DNA of 64,000 nucleotides from Candidatus Bathyoplasma sp. NZ (GTDB lineage Bacteria; Bacillota_I; Bacilli_A; MAG-NZ): NCBI GenBank assembly GCA_013332095.1, contig JABENI010000013.1:18478-82477 (forward strand), in the 5' to 3' direction. Both the position numbers and the translations under genes were made by a program. The notes beneath the pieces were generated by a model that saw only the letters and a list, made by a program, of their open reading frames with translations, was not told the origin of the DNA and did not search any database. This document shows positions 26,771 through 37,312 of the stretch, in pieces; positions within the stretch are counted from its first letter, which is position 1, and each line of letters begins with the position of its first letter.

Positions 26771-28375
26771 TTCAACTGCAAATATTAAACTATAAATTTT
26801 TTGATTCCCTTCAATTAAATCAACTTCGACATCTGGATAATTTTCGGCAACAAAATTTTCAATATCATTTAGAATATTTTTGCCAATACCCTCTCCATAA
26901 ATAACAGTTACAATTTCTTTTCGGTCTAACATTTCGACTAATAAGTCTTTGTAAACTTTTTCTAAAGAGATGTTATTACAAATAATTTTTCCATCTAATA
27001 ATCCAATATAATCATTTTCTTTTATTGACAAACCTTCTACTTTACTATCTCTAACAGCAAAAGTTATTTCACCCGAAGTAACATTTTCGTATAGCTCATT
27101 GATAAAATTTTTAATTTCATAAGGCTCAATACTAAGATCTAACATACTTAAAGCACTATATCCTTCAGAAATTGATTTTGTATCAATGACAATTGTATTT
27201 TTATTTGCTAATTCTGCTGCTTGTTTCGCCGCCAGTAAAATATTTTTATTGTTCGGAAAAACAATAGCATTATCGGCATTCACTTTATTTATTGCTTTTA
27301 AAATATCTTCTGTAGAGGGGTTCGCAGTTTGCCCTGCTTCGATAACTACGTCAGATCCTAAATCTTTAAAAACTTTTATTAAACCGGAACCAGTAGCTAT
27401 TGAAACTACTGCGTATTTTTTCTTATTTTTTTTCTGTCCATCAATTGAATTCGCCATAAATTCATCATTTTGTAGTGCCATATTTTCAATTTTCACACTT
27501 GAAAATTCACCGTAATATTGTCCATAGTTTAAAGCATCCCCTGGTTTAGTAGTGTGGATATGAACTTTTACAATATCATCATCTTGTACTACCACTATTG
27601 AATCGCCTAAAGTAGCTAATTGAGATTTCAATTGATTTTCAACATCTTTTGAACTATCGATATTAATAATAAATTCGGTACAGTAACCAAAATTATCGCT
27701 TTCTTCTAGAACTGTTTTCTTATCTGAACCATACTCTTTTTCAGATAAACTAACAAATTCTCCAGACAGTGCTTTATGCATACCTTCCATAATCAATACT
27801 AATCCTGCTCCTCCAGAATCAATAACTCCTGATTCTTTTAATTTAGGTAATAAATTAGGTGTGTTCTCCAACTCTTTGTTACATTCATCAAGATAAATTT
27901 TTAGAGCATCAATAATTGTATCTCCTGCTTTAACAAGTTTTTTAGCTTCTTCCGCTCCAACTCTTGCCACTGTCAGTATTGTACCTTCTACTGGATTCAT
28001 AACAGATTTATACGCTTGTTTCGCCCCAGTTTCAAAAGCTTCAATTAATTCAATACTATCAATTCTTTCTTTCGAAATACATCCGTTATAAATTCCTCTA
28101 AATATTTGAGATAAAATAACTCCCGAATTTCCTCTAGCACCCATTAATAAACCTCTAGACAATTTTTTGGTCATTGTTTCCATTGATTCATCATTTATAT
28201 TACTTATTTCATCTAACCCTGCCTTCATAGTCATTTTCATGTTTGACCCTGTATCACCATCTGGTACCGGAAAAACATTTAAATCATCAATTCTTTTGTA
28301 GTGGTTAGTTAAATTGTTGCTTCCGCTTCTAATCATATTTTTAAAAATTAAACCATTCAACGATTTTAAATTCAT
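26768..28375 (-). CDS. fakA: DAK2-domain fatty acid kinase FakA-like (YloV)
   Basis: Kinase component that phosphorylates fatty acids bound to FakB, feeding PlsX/PlsY. 535 residues: N-terminal DAK2 nucleotide-binding domain with NVFPVPDGDTGSNMKMTM and GARGNSGVILSQIFRG, then a middle domain and a C-terminal DegV-like domain (VSIATGSGLIKVFKDLGSD, FPNNKNILLAAKQAAEL). GGAGAG precedes the ATG. The upstream neighbour usually found, asp23/yloU, is not in this stretch. No fakB is seen in the window. Confidence 0.9.
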   Translation of the reverse strand: MNLKSLNGLIFKNMIRSGSNNLTNHYKRIDDLNVFPVPDGDTGSNMKMTMKAGLDEISNINDESMETMTKKLSRGLLMGARGNSGVILSQIFRGIYNGCISKERIDSIELIEAFETGAKQAYKSVMNPVEGTILTVARVGAEEAKKLVKAGDTIIDALKIYLDECNKELENTPNLLPKLKESGVIDSGGAGLVLIMEGMHKALSGEFVSLSEKEYGSDKKTVLEESDNFGYCTEFIINIDSSKDVENQLKSQLATLGDSIVVVQDDDIVKVHIHTTKPGDALNYGQYYGEFSSVKIENMALQNDEFMANSIDGQKKNKKKYAVVSIATGSGLIKVFKDLGSDVVIEAGQTANPSTEDILKAINKVNADNAIVFPNNKNILLAAKQAAELANKNTIVIDTKSISEGYSALSMLDLSIEPYEIKNFINELYENVTSGEITFAVRDSKVEGLSIKENDYIGLLDGKIICNNISLEKVYKDLLVEMLDRKEIVTVIYGEGIGKNILNDIENFVAENYPDVEVDLIEGNQKIYSLIFAVE

Positions 28376-28405
28376 AAGTTTCTCTCCTCATAATTCAATC
28401 AACTG

Positions 28406-28434
28406 ATTGTACCATATTATTAAAAAAATAACAA
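28406..28434 (-). promoter_or_regulatory. Promoter for the fakA-like gene
   Basis: Minus-strand TTGTTA and TACAAT separated by 17 bases, ending about 30 bases before the start codon. The 28435-28660 gap beyond it shows no gene. Confidence 0.55.
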
Positions 28435-28660
28435 TTCGTACGAATAAACTTGCATATCAAATAAATCTTGTAAACATCATATCTATTAATAACTAAATTA
28501 TTCAATAATTGTTAGACATTTAAATTTAACTATTTCTATCAATATATGTTTAATAAAATTCTATTATTACTATCGGATAAATTAACTTGTCACAAGTATT
28601 TAATATTTTTAATAGTTTAACTAAATAACAAAAAGATAATTAATTAGCTTTGATTAAACA

Positions 28661-29698
28661 CTAAAAATCATTTTTAATATAAAATTTATACGTTACTTTT
28701 ATTAAAATTAATAGTGGCACAGCAAGTAACATTCCCACAAATCCAAATATTTCCCCAAACACTAAAATACTTATTATAATCATTAAAGGATGCGTATCAA
28801 GCGTTTTACTTTGAATTTTAGGTGTTAATATCGTTCCTTCAAAAATTTGTAAAAAGATAATTACGATTAATATTAATAGCGCTTTATTGAAAGAATAGGT
28901 CAAAGCGTAAATTACAGAAAAAAATCCACCGATATAAGCTCCAAAAATCGGAATCATATTAGTAATACCAAACAGGATACCCAAAACCAAATAATAATCT
29001 AATCCTACTATAAAATAAATAACTGTGCTGATAACGGTTAAAATCAACATGATAGTTAATAGTCCTCTGATATATTTTCCTAATGCTTTATTTAAAGTTG
29101 ATAAATATTTTTTAGTTCTCATTTTATTATTTCTAATCAAATAATATTTTACTTTGTCTTTAATTTTATTATAATCATACAATATGTAAATAAATAAAGT
29201 TGGAATAAGAAAAACATTTGCTAAAGAGGAAAAAAAACTTTTAACGGCTACCGTTAAAAACGTGTAAAGAAAATTTAATATATTATTAGTAATATTTTCT
29301 ACATTACTAATTTCCAATAATTTTTCCTTAGATAAAAATGAATATTCATCAGTTATTTTTGTAATCCACTCATCACTGTTATCTAAAAGTTTAGGAGCGT
29401 TTTCAATCAATCTACTCGTCTCATCTATTACTAACGGAAATATTTTAGTCAGTAAAAACAAAACTATTAAAAGTAAACCTACTGCGATTATCGAAACAGC
29501 ATATTTTCTTGAATTCAATTTTTTTTCCAATATATTTGTTAAGGGAGCGAACAAATAACTTAGTATAAAACTAAATATTACAGGAAAAAAAATCGCTGTT
29601 ATCAAATTAAACATCCTCAATGTTTCTGGAATTAATTGATAAACTAAATATATTGTCAGCAACACTAAAACCAGATTTATCAAATTTTCTTTTTTCAT
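28661..29698 (-). CDS. AI-2E transporter/PerM-family membrane protein
   Basis: 345 residues with about eight hydrophobic segments; the first, INLVLVLLTIYLVYQLI, is near the N-terminus. The conserved C-terminal half contains GLDYYLVLGILFGITNMIPI, FGAYIGGFFSVIYAL and FVGMLLAVPLLILIKVTYKF, diagnostic of the AI-2E-transporter (UPF0118/PerM) family. Members have been proposed to export autoinducer-2 or exchange sodium for protons; the substrate here is unknown. It stands alone between terminators. Confidence 0.85.
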   Translation of the reverse strand: MKKENLINLVLVLLTIYLVYQLIPETLRMFNLITAIFFPVIFSFILSYLFAPLTNILEKKLNSRKYAVSIIAVGLLLIVLFLLTKIFPLVIDETSRLIENAPKLLDNSDEWITKITDEYSFLSKEKLLEISNVENITNNILNFLYTFLTVAVKSFFSSLANVFLIPTLFIYILYDYNKIKDKVKYYLIRNNKMRTKKYLSTLNKALGKYIRGLLTIMLILTVISTVIYFIVGLDYYLVLGILFGITNMIPIFGAYIGGFFSVIYALTYSFNKALLILIVIIFLQIFEGTILTPKIQSKTLDTHPLMIIISILVFGEIFGFVGMLLAVPLLILIKVTYKFYIKNDF

Positions 29699-29763
29699 AA
29701 AATCACCTAATATATTTTATGTATTTTTTTTTTACTTAGTCTTATTTAATAAAAAAAAGAAAA

Positions 29764-29786
29764 AAAAGCAACCAGAGGCTACTTTA
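29764..29786 (-). terminator. Terminator after yebC
   Basis: Minus-strand stem AAGTAGCC TCT GGTTGCTT, eight pairs including two wobbles, followed by a run of eight T. Confidence 0.7.
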
Positions 29787-30506
29787 ATATTTTATATTAT
29801 GATATATTTTTTGAACATCATCACATTCTTCTAACATGTCCAACATTTTTTCAAACATTTTAATTTCTGAATCGTTTGTTAATTCGATGTATGTTAAAGG
29901 CAACATAGCTTGTTCGTCTATTGTAAATTCAATTTCTGGGTCAATATCTTCAATAACTTTTTTAATCTTAAACAATTCATTAGCAGCAGCATAAACTACT
30001 AATTCTCCTTCTTCTTCAACTTCAATATCTTTAACATCAATATTAGCCGTAAGCAATAATTCTAAAAGTTTTTCCTCTTGATATCCTTTTACTCCAACGA
30101 TACTCAAATGCTCAAAACTATGTGCGACTGATCCATCGACACCTAATTTTCCGCCAGTTTTAGTAAAGCTATTTTTAACTTCTGTTACTGTTCTATTAAC
30201 GTTGTCACTTAAACAATCAACAATAACGCCACAACCACCTACCCCAAAACCTTCATAGCGATAAAAAGTATAATTTTCTCCCCCACTATTTCCCGCTTTA
30301 TCTATATTTCTTTTAATAATATCTGCCGGTACTTGTGCTTTTTTTGCTTTTTCAACTAAATGTTTTAAAGCTAAATTTGCCTCGGGGTTTGTTCCACCAT
30401 TTTTGGCACATATGTATAATTCTCTCCCAAATTTTGAATATATTTTAGTTTTAACTGCTCCTTTTTTCGCTATTGCTGCTTTTCTAACCTCGTATGCTCT
30501 ACCCAT
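29784..30506 (-). CDS. yebC: YebC/TACO1 family protein
   Basis: 240 residues, family length. The start MGRAYEVRKAAIAKKGAVKT, then YSKFGRELYICAKNGGTNPE, ADIIKRNIDKA and YRYEGFGVGGCGVIVDCLSDN are the hallmarks. Once called a transcriptional regulator, some members help ribosomes translate proline-rich stretches. The N-terminus begins GRAYEVRK, the YeeN-like subtype common in Bacillota. The Smr gene lies downstream on the far side of its start, transcribed first. Confidence 0.92.
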   Translation of the reverse strand: MGRAYEVRKAAIAKKGAVKTKIYSKFGRELYICAKNGGTNPEANLALKHLVEKAKKAQVPADIIKRNIDKAGNSGGENYTFYRYEGFGVGGCGVIVDCLSDNVNRTVTEVKNSFTKTGGKLGVDGSVAHSFEHLSIVGVKGYQEEKLLELLLTANIDVKDIEVEEEGELVVYAAANELFKIKKVIEDIDPEIEFTIDEQAMLPLTYIELTNDSEIKMFEKMLDMLEECDDVQKIYHNIKY

Positions 30507-30541
30507 ATTAAATCACTCCAATCTTGTTTAAGTATAACAGA

Positions 30542-30856
30542 TTATTTATTTTCTTCAATAGTTTTAAAAATTATAATTGACTTTCCTTTGTTCAAAGTTG
30601 GCACAATATGTCTTATTCGAGAATTTTTTAGCACTTGCTTATTTATCCCAGTCTTTAATGCCGTCCCCGAGTGAAATCCATGAATAATAGTAATATTTTT
30701 TACAGTATTATTACAGTTTTTTATTATTTCCCTTAGATGTTTAATTGCATCTTGTAAAGACAAATTGTGTAGATCGACTTCTAATTCATTTTGATAAATT
30801 GCTTTAAGTTCAGTTTTACTAATATACGGTGGTATTTCTTTCGCTCCAAATAACAT
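30542..30856 (-). CDS. Stand-alone Smr-domain protein
   Basis: 104 residues from ATG 30856 (MLFGAKEI), with GGGGGGA upstream; a TTG five codons earlier overlaps that site. The Smr fold is shown by VDLHNLSLQDAIKHLREII and the IIHGFHSGTALKTGI loop, where the usual HGKGTG is HGFHSG. Smr domains are nucleases or nucleic-acid binders, often fused to MutS2; here nothing precedes the domain. Cellular role uncertain. Confidence 0.78.
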   Translation of the reverse strand: MLFGAKEIPPYISKTELKAIYQNELEVDLHNLSLQDAIKHLREIIKNCNNTVKNITIIHGFHSGTALKTGINKQVLKNSRIRHIVPTLNKGKSIIIFKTIEENK

Positions 30857-30970
30857 TCTAGGTCCCCCCAATCATCAATTCTTTTTACTATAGTAGCATC
30901 AATTTTCTAAATAATCTAATATTTTTTAAAATTATTTTTAGATTAATTTAAAAGATAACTTAAAGTAAAT

Positions 30971-31002
30971 AAAAAAAGAAACCCTTTTTTAAAAGAGTTT
31001 CC
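30971..31002 (-). terminator. Terminator after carbamate kinase
   Basis: Minus-strand hairpin GGAAACTCTTTT ... AAGGGTTTC followed by seven T, 15 bases after the arcC stop. Confidence 0.75.
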
Positions 31003-31017
31003 AAGTAATTATTTTTA

Positions 31018-31917
31018 TTATTTAATTACGGTACCAGTTAATCCTTTTAATCCTTCTTTTGCTTTTTCTAAAGAAGTAATTAAAGATTTTCTTTCGTTGC
31101 TACTTTCAGCAAACATAATACACGCTTCCACTTTTGGTAACATGCTTCCTGGAGCGAAATGTCCTTCAGCACAATATTTTTTAGCTTGGTCAATCGTTAA
31201 TTCGCTTAACCATTTTTCATCAGCAGTTCCAAAGTTAATCGCCACTTTTTCAACTGCAGTTAAAATTACTAAATAATCGGCTTTGATTGTTTTGGCTAAT
31301 AACATCGCTGCATTATCTTTATCAATTACTGCAGGTACACCGATTAAATCATTTCCTTCTTTAATTACCGGGATTCCTCCCCCTCCACAAGTGATTACGA
31401 TGTTTCCCGCATCAATTAAACTCGTTACGATTGATTTTTCAGAAATTTCAATAGGGAATGGACTAGCAACAACTCTTCTATATCCTCTTCCGGCATCTTC
31501 TTTTACTATAAATCCTTTAGTTTCTAAACTTGGAACCTCAGCAGCTGTGTAAAACTTACCAATTGGTTTAGTTGGATTTGAAAAAGCTTGATCATCTTTA
31601 TCTACAATAACTTGCGTTACTATTGTAGCTGCCGATTTATTAACACCTCTTGATTTTAATTCATTTTGTAAAGCATTTTGCAAGTGGAATCCAATATACC
31701 CTTGACTCATTGCTCCACATTCAGGAAATGGCATATTAGTGCTTTCCATCGCTAAGTTAATCATTCCTACTTGTGGTCCATTTCCATGAACAATTACTAC
31801 TTGATGTCCCTCTTCTATTAAATCCACTAATGGTTTAGCAGTGTCCTTCACTAAACTTAACTGCTCTTGAGCAGTATTTCCTAAGGCGTTTCCACCTAAT
31901 GCTACAACTATTCTCAT
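31018..31917 (-). CDS. arcC: Carbamate kinase
   Basis: Makes ATP from carbamoyl phosphate and ADP in the last step of arginine, agmatine or allantoin breakdown. 299 residues. Motifs: RIVVALGGNALG, VIVHGNGPQVGMIN, VVASPFPIEI, TCGGGGIPVI and IDKDNAAMLLA. No arcA or arcB neighbours are present, so the carbamoyl phosphate source lies elsewhere. In a glycine-fermenting anaerobe this gives extra substrate-level ATP. GGAGGCAAG precedes the start. Confidence 0.95.
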   Translation of the reverse strand: MRIVVALGGNALGNTAQEQLSLVKDTAKPLVDLIEEGHQVVIVHGNGPQVGMINLAMESTNMPFPECGAMSQGYIGFHLQNALQNELKSRGVNKSAATIVTQVIVDKDDQAFSNPTKPIGKFYTAAEVPSLETKGFIVKEDAGRGYRRVVASPFPIEISEKSIVTSLIDAGNIVITCGGGGIPVIKEGNDLIGVPAVIDKDNAAMLLAKTIKADYLVILTAVEKVAINFGTADEKWLSELTIDQAKKYCAEGHFAPGSMLPKVEACIMFAESSNERKSLITSLEKAKEGLKGLTGTVIK

Positions 31918-31986
31918 TTCTTGCCTCCAAATTAATATAATTTTTTATCTTTATCATTATATATCTAAAAATTAATCTTTTCAATA

Positions 31987-32427
31987 CTATTTTAATATTA
32001 CCTCAATTGTTTCGCCTTTTTTTATTTTTCCAGCCTTGATTACTTTCGCAAAAATCCCCTCTTTTGGCATGATACATTGCCCGACTTGCCTAGTGATTTC
32101 ACACCCACTGTGACATTTTTTACCAATTTGAGTTAATTCTAAAACTACTTCCTTAAATTTAAACTGAGTTCCGATTGGCAACGTGAACAATTCAAAACCA
32201 CTCATCGAAATATTTTCGGCAAATGAACCGAATTGTAAATCAGGTACACCCAGCTCGATCATTTTGTTTATACTATCTAAACTTAATAAACTAATTTGAC
32301 GATGCCAGTTTCCGGCATGGGCATCACCGACAATTCCATGATCAACTTCAACTACTACTTCTTCTACTTCAAATTTTTTAGTCCCTTTTTTAGGACTAAT
32401 ATTTAAAGACTCAACCTTACCTTTCAC
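31987..32427 (-). CDS. MOSC-domain protein
   Basis: 146 residues from GTG 32427, 7 bases after TAGGAGG; the longer frame from 32463 overlaps moaC more. The sulfur-carrier MOSC fold shows [33 protein letters not shown] and the conserved Cys region [18 protein letters not shown]. Stand-alone MOSC proteins are linked to molybdenum cofactor handling, which fits the overlap with moaC and the nearby moaA. The precise reaction is not known. Confidence 0.85.
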   Translation of the reverse strand: MKGKVESLNISPKKGTKKFEVEEVVVEVDHGIVGDAHAGNWHRQISLLSLDSINKMIELGVPDLQFGSFAENISMSGFELFTLPIGTQFKFKEVVLELTQIGKKCHSGCEITRQVGQCIMPKEGIFAKVIKAGKIKKGETIEVILK

Positions 32428-32893
32428 TTTGTTTCCTCCTAAAGTGACCGCTTTTTCCGCCACTTTTTTCTAATAGACAAATATCTGTAATTATCATCTC
32501 TTTATCAATCGCTTTACACATATCGTAAATTGTCAATCCAGTAATGCTGACCGCCGTCAACGCTTCCATTTCGACACCAGTTTTTCCGGCACATTTTACC
32601 TCAGCAATAATTTTTATCCCATTTTCAAGATACTGATAATTAATATTTACGGCACTGAGCATGATAGGATGACACATTGGTATTGAATTAGCAGTATTTT
32701 TAGCTGCCATTATTCCCGCAACTTGCGCAACGCTTAAAACATCACCTTTTTTAATTCCACCTTCTTTAATTCTTTTTAAAGTGCTTTCTTTCATCAAGAC
32801 TTTAGCCAAGGCTCTAGCTACTCTGATTGTTTCTTTTTTTTCTGAAACATCAACCATTTTAGCTCTACCTTGTTCATTTATATGCGTTAACAT
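32417..32893 (-). CDS. moaC: Cyclic pyranopterin monophosphate synthase MoaC
   Basis: Second enzyme of molybdopterin synthesis, acting on the product of MoaA to give cPMP. 158 residues. Start ATG 32893 (MLTHINEQG) with AGGTGG upstream. Motifs: [48 protein letters not shown] and [12 protein letters not shown], with the active-site Lys in the final conserved part. It overlaps moaA at one end and the MOSC gene at the other, forming a tight operon. Confidence 0.95.
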   Translation of the reverse strand: MLTHINEQGRAKMVDVSEKKETIRVARALAKVLMKESTLKRIKEGGIKKGDVLSVAQVAGIMAAKNTANSIPMCHPIMLSAVNINYQYLENGIKIIAEVKCAGKTGVEMEALTAVSITGLTIYDMCKAIDKEMIITDICLLEKSGGKSGHFRRKQSER

Positions 32894-32894
32894 T

Positions 32895-33839
32895 TTAACC
32901 ACCTATCCTATTCATGGAGCGTTTAATATTTTCAAAATTTTCATCTTCTATTTTATGATTTTTAGGCTTTCTTTCAATTGCCTCAATTAGTTTTTCTTTT
33001 ATTTCAACGGCGTTACTAGTTCGGACATTAATTTCATCATTTGAATGTAAACAAGGTTTCAACACTCCATCTGAGGTCAATCTTATTCGGTTGCATTTTT
33101 CACAAAATTTATGACTAATTGGACTGATCAAACCAATTTTACCTTTGGTGTTCGGTACTCGGTAATAAGTAACATTTTTCCCCTCTTCAACAAATTCTAA
33201 CTGTTTACAGATGTTTAATATTTCTTCATTAGGCAAATAATGTTTATCATAATCAAAATCTAATTCACCGATTGGCATTAACTCAATAAATCTGATCGTT
33301 AAATCATATTTTTGACTAAGTTTTAAAAAATCTTTTATTTCGCTATCGTTAAATTTCTTTAACAACACGGTATTAATTTTAATCGGTCGCATATCGTTAG
33401 CAATTAATTCTTCAATAAGAGCGATATAATTGAGTACTTGGTTATTTTTAGTTATAAATTTATACTTTTCCCTATCTAAAGTATCTAAACTTATATTAAA
33501 CCTATCAATTCCACATTCTTTTAGTTTAGCTACGTTGTTAATTGCTAGTAGCCCGTTGGTAGTAATCGCTAAATCTTCGATACCTTCAACTGCTTTAATT
33601 GCTTTAATCAATTGATAAATCCCTTTTTTCACTAATGGCTCTCCACCAGTAATTCTGATTTTCTTTACTCCTAAACTAGCCGCCATTTTTACTATTTCCA
33701 CAATTTCTTCGTTTCGCAAACAATGTTCGTGAGTTATTTTCTTTATTCCCTCGGGCATGCAATATGCACAGCGTAAATTACATTTATCAGTAACTGAAAT
33801 TCTTAAATAATCAATTTTACGATTAAATTTATCAAACAT
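32895..33839 (-). CDS. moaA: GTP 3',8-cyclase MoaA (radical SAM)
   Basis: First step of molybdopterin synthesis. 314 residues. The radical-SAM cluster motif is [12 protein letters not shown] (C-x3-C-x2-C), followed by [12 protein letters not shown]; the C-terminal second cluster is [20 protein letters not shown]. The usual C-terminal GG tail is present (MNRIGG). AGGAGG is upstream. Together with moaC, MOSC and the tungstate protein gene tupA it points to a Mo- or W-pterin enzyme; moaE, moaD and moeA are not in this window. Confidence 0.95.
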   Translation of the reverse strand: MFDKFNRKIDYLRISVTDKCNLRCAYCMPEGIKKITHEHCLRNEEIVEIVKMAASLGVKKIRITGGEPLVKKGIYQLIKAIKAVEGIEDLAITTNGLLAINNVAKLKECGIDRFNISLDTLDREKYKFITKNNQVLNYIALIEELIANDMRPIKINTVLLKKFNDSEIKDFLKLSQKYDLTIRFIELMPIGELDFDYDKHYLPNEEILNICKQLEFVEEGKNVTYYRVPNTKGKIGLISPISHKFCEKCNRIRLTSDGVLKPCLHSNDEINVRTSNAVEIKEKLIEAIERKPKNHKIEDENFENIKRSMNRIGG

Positions 33840-33954
33840 TTTTTTACCTCCTTTGTTGCCTTCGCTGTTTCTATGAAAGACTAGAATGCGTTATTTTTTA
33901 TTTTTCAAATAGCAAAAAATAATTCAATACCTAAACATAAAAAAGCATTGTATC

Positions 33955-34725
33955 TCAATTATCTTTTATCTCATTTGTTATTAGTTTAAACGGCGTTTCT
34001 CCTAAAATCTCAAATTCTTCTATCTGAACAAGACCTTTTGTAGTCAGCCAAGTATAAAATTTTTCCGCATTTTCATCGTTAGTAGATTCAGTAACTTTAA
34101 TTATTCCGTATTCATTTAACAATATTTTTTCATTTTTGTTTTCATAAGAAATAACTACATTTAAGTTTTCTTTCATCGATAAATACGTTGCTCTATCAGT
34201 TAAGGTATATCCATTACTCAAATTGGTTATATTTAAAGTACTTCCCATTCCTTGACCAGTTTCATTGTACCAGTCACCTGTCTCTAAATTATCCCATAAA
34301 CTCAACTCTTTAATATGTGTACCTGATTGATCTCCTCTAGAGTAAAACGGTAAAACATTATTTTGAATATAAGTAAATGCCTTAAAAATACTATCGACAT
34401 TTATTTTTTCTTGTCCAACTATTAAAAAATCATTGTACATAATTGATTCTCTTTTTTCACCATAACCATCTGCGACAAACTGTTCTTCTAGTTGCTTAGC
34501 GTGTACTAATAATATATCAACATCTTTACTTTTTCCTAAAGCAAGTGCTTTTCCTGTTCCTACAGGAACAATATAAACTTCAATATTTGTTTCCTCTTCG
34601 AAATAAGGTATCAGATATGCTAGGAACCCACTGTTATCAAGTGAAGTAGTAGTTGCGATATACAGTTCTTCTTTTTTACTACATCCTGTAAATAGCAAAA
34701 TTAATATCAATAATAATTTTTTCAT
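33955..34725 (-). CDS. tupA: Tungstate-binding lipoprotein TupA
   Basis: Substrate-binding component of the tungstate ABC importer TupABC. 256 residues with a lipoprotein signal peptide (LLLILILLFTGC, Cys15). After it come the family-defining IATTTSLDNSGFLAYLIPYF, then PVGTGKALALGKSKDVDILL and FYSRGDQSGTHIKELSLW. The usual tupB and tupC genes do not follow; an amino-acid transporter lies upstream on the same strand and moaA downstream. Either the partners are elsewhere or tupA is an orphan. Confidence 0.88.
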   Translation of the reverse strand: MKKLLLILILLFTGCSKKEELYIATTTSLDNSGFLAYLIPYFEEETNIEVYIVPVGTGKALALGKSKDVDILLVHAKQLEEQFVADGYGEKRESIMYNDFLIVGQEKINVDSIFKAFTYIQNNVLPFYSRGDQSGTHIKELSLWDNLETGDWYNETGQGMGSTLNITNLSNGYTLTDRATYLSMKENLNVVISYENKNEKILLNEYGIIKVTESTNDENAEKFYTWLTTKGLVQIEEFEILGETPFKLITNEIKDN

Positions 34726-34799
34726 CTGAACTCATCTCCAAACTCCCTTATATTTTAACATATTATCATAATATTTTCATTCATTTCGCCCTGTAACTA

Positions 34800-34826
34800 A
34801 AAAAAAATACCTCTTTCTAGGTATCT
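34800..34826 (-). terminator. Terminator after the amino-acid ABC ATPase gene
   Basis: Minus-strand ATACCT AGAAAG AGGTAT followed by at least seven T, overlapping the stop codon. It separates the transporter from tupA. Confidence 0.7.
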
Positions 34827-35551
34827 TATAAAACTTTGCTTAAAAATTCCTGAGTTCTTTTCATTTGGGGATTTTCAAACAAATCTTTGGGCTTTCCAAT
34901 TTCACAAATAGTTCCTTCATCCATAAAAATAACCTCATCACTAATTTCTTTAGCAAATCCCATTTCATGAGTTACAATGACTACTGTCATATTTAACTCT
35001 TTTATAATGTTTTTAATTACTTCTAGAATTTCTTTAACCATTTCTGGATCTAAAGCACTTGTCGGTTCATCGAATAACATCACTTTAGGTTTCATGGCTA
35101 AAGCTCTAATGATTGCTAGACGTTGTTTTTGTCCACCGCTTAAATTGTTAGGTTTTTCATGTTTTTTACTGATTAAGCCCACGTCATTTAACAGTTCGTC
35201 AGCTAATTCATCCAACTCTTGATCAGTTAATTTATTTAACGTTTTTGGTGCTAAAACAATATTTTCATAAACTGACAAATGAGGGAAAACATTAAAATTT
35301 TGAAAGACCATTCCAATCTTCTTTCTAATAGAATCAATATTTTTCTTTTGTTTTACTAAATCCTCATCTTCAAAAATTATCGAACCGGTTGTTGGTTCTT
35401 CTAATAAATTCAAACATCTTAAAAATGTTGATTTTCCACTTCCTGAAGGACCGATAATTGAAACTACTTTTCCTTCTTTAACCGTATAATTAATTCCTTT
35501 TAAAACTTTTAAGTCACCGAAGTTTTTAGTTAAATTTTTTACTTCAATCAT
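34826..35551 (-). CDS. Polar amino-acid ABC transporter ATPase (GlnQ/TcyN-like)
   Basis: 241 residues. Walker [22 protein letters not shown]-loop [15 protein letters not shown], signature [20 protein letters not shown], Walker [17 protein letters not shown] and the His of [12 protein letters not shown] are all standard for the PAAT family. The start overlaps the permease stop by 4 bases (ATGA). The specificity (glutamine, cystine or other) cannot be read from the ATPase. Confidence 0.93.
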   Translation of the reverse strand: MIEVKNLTKNFGDLKVLKGINYTVKEGKVVSIIGPSGSGKSTFLRCLNLLEEPTTGSIIFEDEDLVKQKKNIDSIRKKIGMVFQNFNVFPHLSVYENIVLAPKTLNKLTDQELDELADELLNDVGLISKKHEKPNNLSGGQKQRLAIIRALAMKPKVMLFDEPTSALDPEMVKEILEVIKNIIKELNMTVVIVTHEMGFAKEISDEVIFMDEGTICEIGKPKDLFENPQMKRTQEFLSKVL

Positions 35552-36216
35552 CCGCTTAACTTCCTTTCAAATTTAGTGATTATTTTAGAAAGTGTAGTAG
35601 TTAAAACAAAATAAATTATGGCGATAACAATGAAAGGTTCTAAAGATTTATAAGTAATTGCTGTTATTGTTTTTTTTACAGTCATCAATTCACCTACATA
35701 AAACACTGAAGCAAGTGAAGTTTCTTTTATTACCATAACAAATTCATTACCTAAGGAAGGTAAGATGTTTTTAACTGCTTGTGGTAAAACAACTTTTCTC
35801 ATCGTCTGTGAATTGCTTAACCCTAAACTTCTAGCAGCTTCAGTTTGCCCTTTATCTACCGATTGAATACCAGCTCTGACTAACTCCGCTACATACGCAC
35901 TACTGTTGATTATTAAACCGATACAAACGCCGTAAAATTCATCTATTCCTACTGGTAACAATAAGACAATGATATAGAGTTGTAATAACAGTGGTATTCC
36001 TCTGATAACATCAATATAAATTTTGGCTAAAGTGGATAGTATTTTATTAGAACCTATTTTCATAAAACAAATTATCGTTCCAAATACCACTCCACCTAAA
36101 ACTGTTACTATCGATAAAATTAAAGTAATTCCTAATCCTTTCAAAAACAGGTCAAAGTATTTTATGGCAGTTTCTCCCACTTCAACTATAAAACTCGTTA
36201 AAAGAAGATTTCTCAT
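35548..36216 (-). CDS. Polar amino-acid ABC transporter permease
   Basis: 222 residues with about five membrane helices. The HisM/GlnP-type core includes [34 protein letters not shown], and the ATPase-contact loop [20 protein letters not shown] followed by [10 protein letters not shown]. It ends in TGA, which confirms UGA as a stop in this genome. AGGTAAGTAG precedes the ATG and lies at the end of the broken binding-protein gene, so all three formed one operon. Confidence 0.92.
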   Translation of the reverse strand: MRNLLLTSFIVEVGETAIKYFDLFLKGLGITLILSIVTVLGGVVFGTIICFMKIGSNKILSTLAKIYIDVIRGIPLLLQLYIIVLLLPVGIDEFYGVCIGLIINSSAYVAELVRAGIQSVDKGQTEAARSLGLSNSQTMRKVVLPQAVKNILPSLGNEFVMVIKETSLASVFYVGELMTVKKTITAITYKSLEPFIVIAIIYFVLTTTLSKIITKFERKLSG

Positions 36217-36928
36217 CTACTTACCTAATTGTTTAGCTAAAATTTTCGCTTCTTCAATCCAAGTTTCATACAATCCACCCTCTACTACACTGTCGATTAC
36301 GGTATTAACTCTGCTTAATAAATCAGTATCATCTTTGTTAAAAATTGCGTATACATAAGCATCTTCAGAAGCAAACAGATTTGGTACAAATACCAATTCA
36401 CTATCGCTACTTACAATAATTTCTGCCACTGCTATTGCTTGATAATTTCCATTTTTTAAATATGCTATTGCTTTGTCAACTTATCTACAGGTCGGAATTT
36501 TGCATTAGGTAAAAAATTAGTTACATAATCTGCTTATGTCGTCCCATTTTGTGCTGCTACTTAACTTCACTTGGTTTAATTTTTCAAGTGTATCAAAGTT
36601 TCCTAATGAATAATACGGCTTACTAAAATTAAAGTTATTTTCTCTTTCCTTTGAGTAAGTAAAACTTGAAATTCCTATATTAATTTTTCCTGTAGTTAAA
36701 TTATCTAAAATCGCATCGAAGTCCATAACTTTTAATTCAACTTCAATTCCTAATTGATTCTCCAATATATTTAGTTAATTCAACATCAGAACCAACGTAC
36801 TGTTCTATTCCTTATTTAGGCATAATCTGGGGAAATCCCCACATATGATGCTTCTTCTTTTGTGCATCCTACTAGTATTACCATGGTGCATATATTATTG
36901 CTAATATCACTGCTATTAGTCTGAACAT
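36217..36928 (-). pseudogene. Amino-acid ABC transporter binding lipoprotein, several frameshifts
   Basis: Read across frames this gives a full solute-binding protein: MFRLIAVILAII, lipobox-like MVILVGCTKEE, YVGSDVELTKYIGE, then LGIEVELKVMDFDAILDNL, INIGISSFTYSKERENNF, FSKPYYS, and the C-terminal part AEIIVSSDSELVFVPNLFAS ... YETWIEEAKILAKQLGK. At least three shifts and several stops (for example near 36520 and 36820) divide it. The downstream permease and ATPase are intact, so the loss may be recent or another binding protein substitutes. From 36929 to 37312 no gene is visible. Confidence 0.8.
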
Positions 36929-37312
36929 TCTTTTTCCTCACTTTTCATATTTATTATAGTCGTAAATTGTCTCACAGATAATTTAAAAAACTATACAAGG
37001 TTAATCTTATATGATTGTCTTATATTTAGAATGTGTCTATTTACTTGTAAATTGAATAAACCTATATTGACGTAACTTATTTTTTACCTGTATACAGGCT
37101 AACAGAGATTTAGTGTCTTTTCAATATATTTATTTCTTTTTCTTCTTATTTTTTCTATAATTTTCTTATATTAAAGATATTATGCAAATAGGCAACCGTA
37201 TAGAAATGTAAAGTGTCATGCCCTGGCATTTTACCGATTGCTGACTTAAAAATATAACAATATAATAGTTGTAAATAGGGAGTGATATATTTTTTATCCC
37301 TTTTATCTCTCT

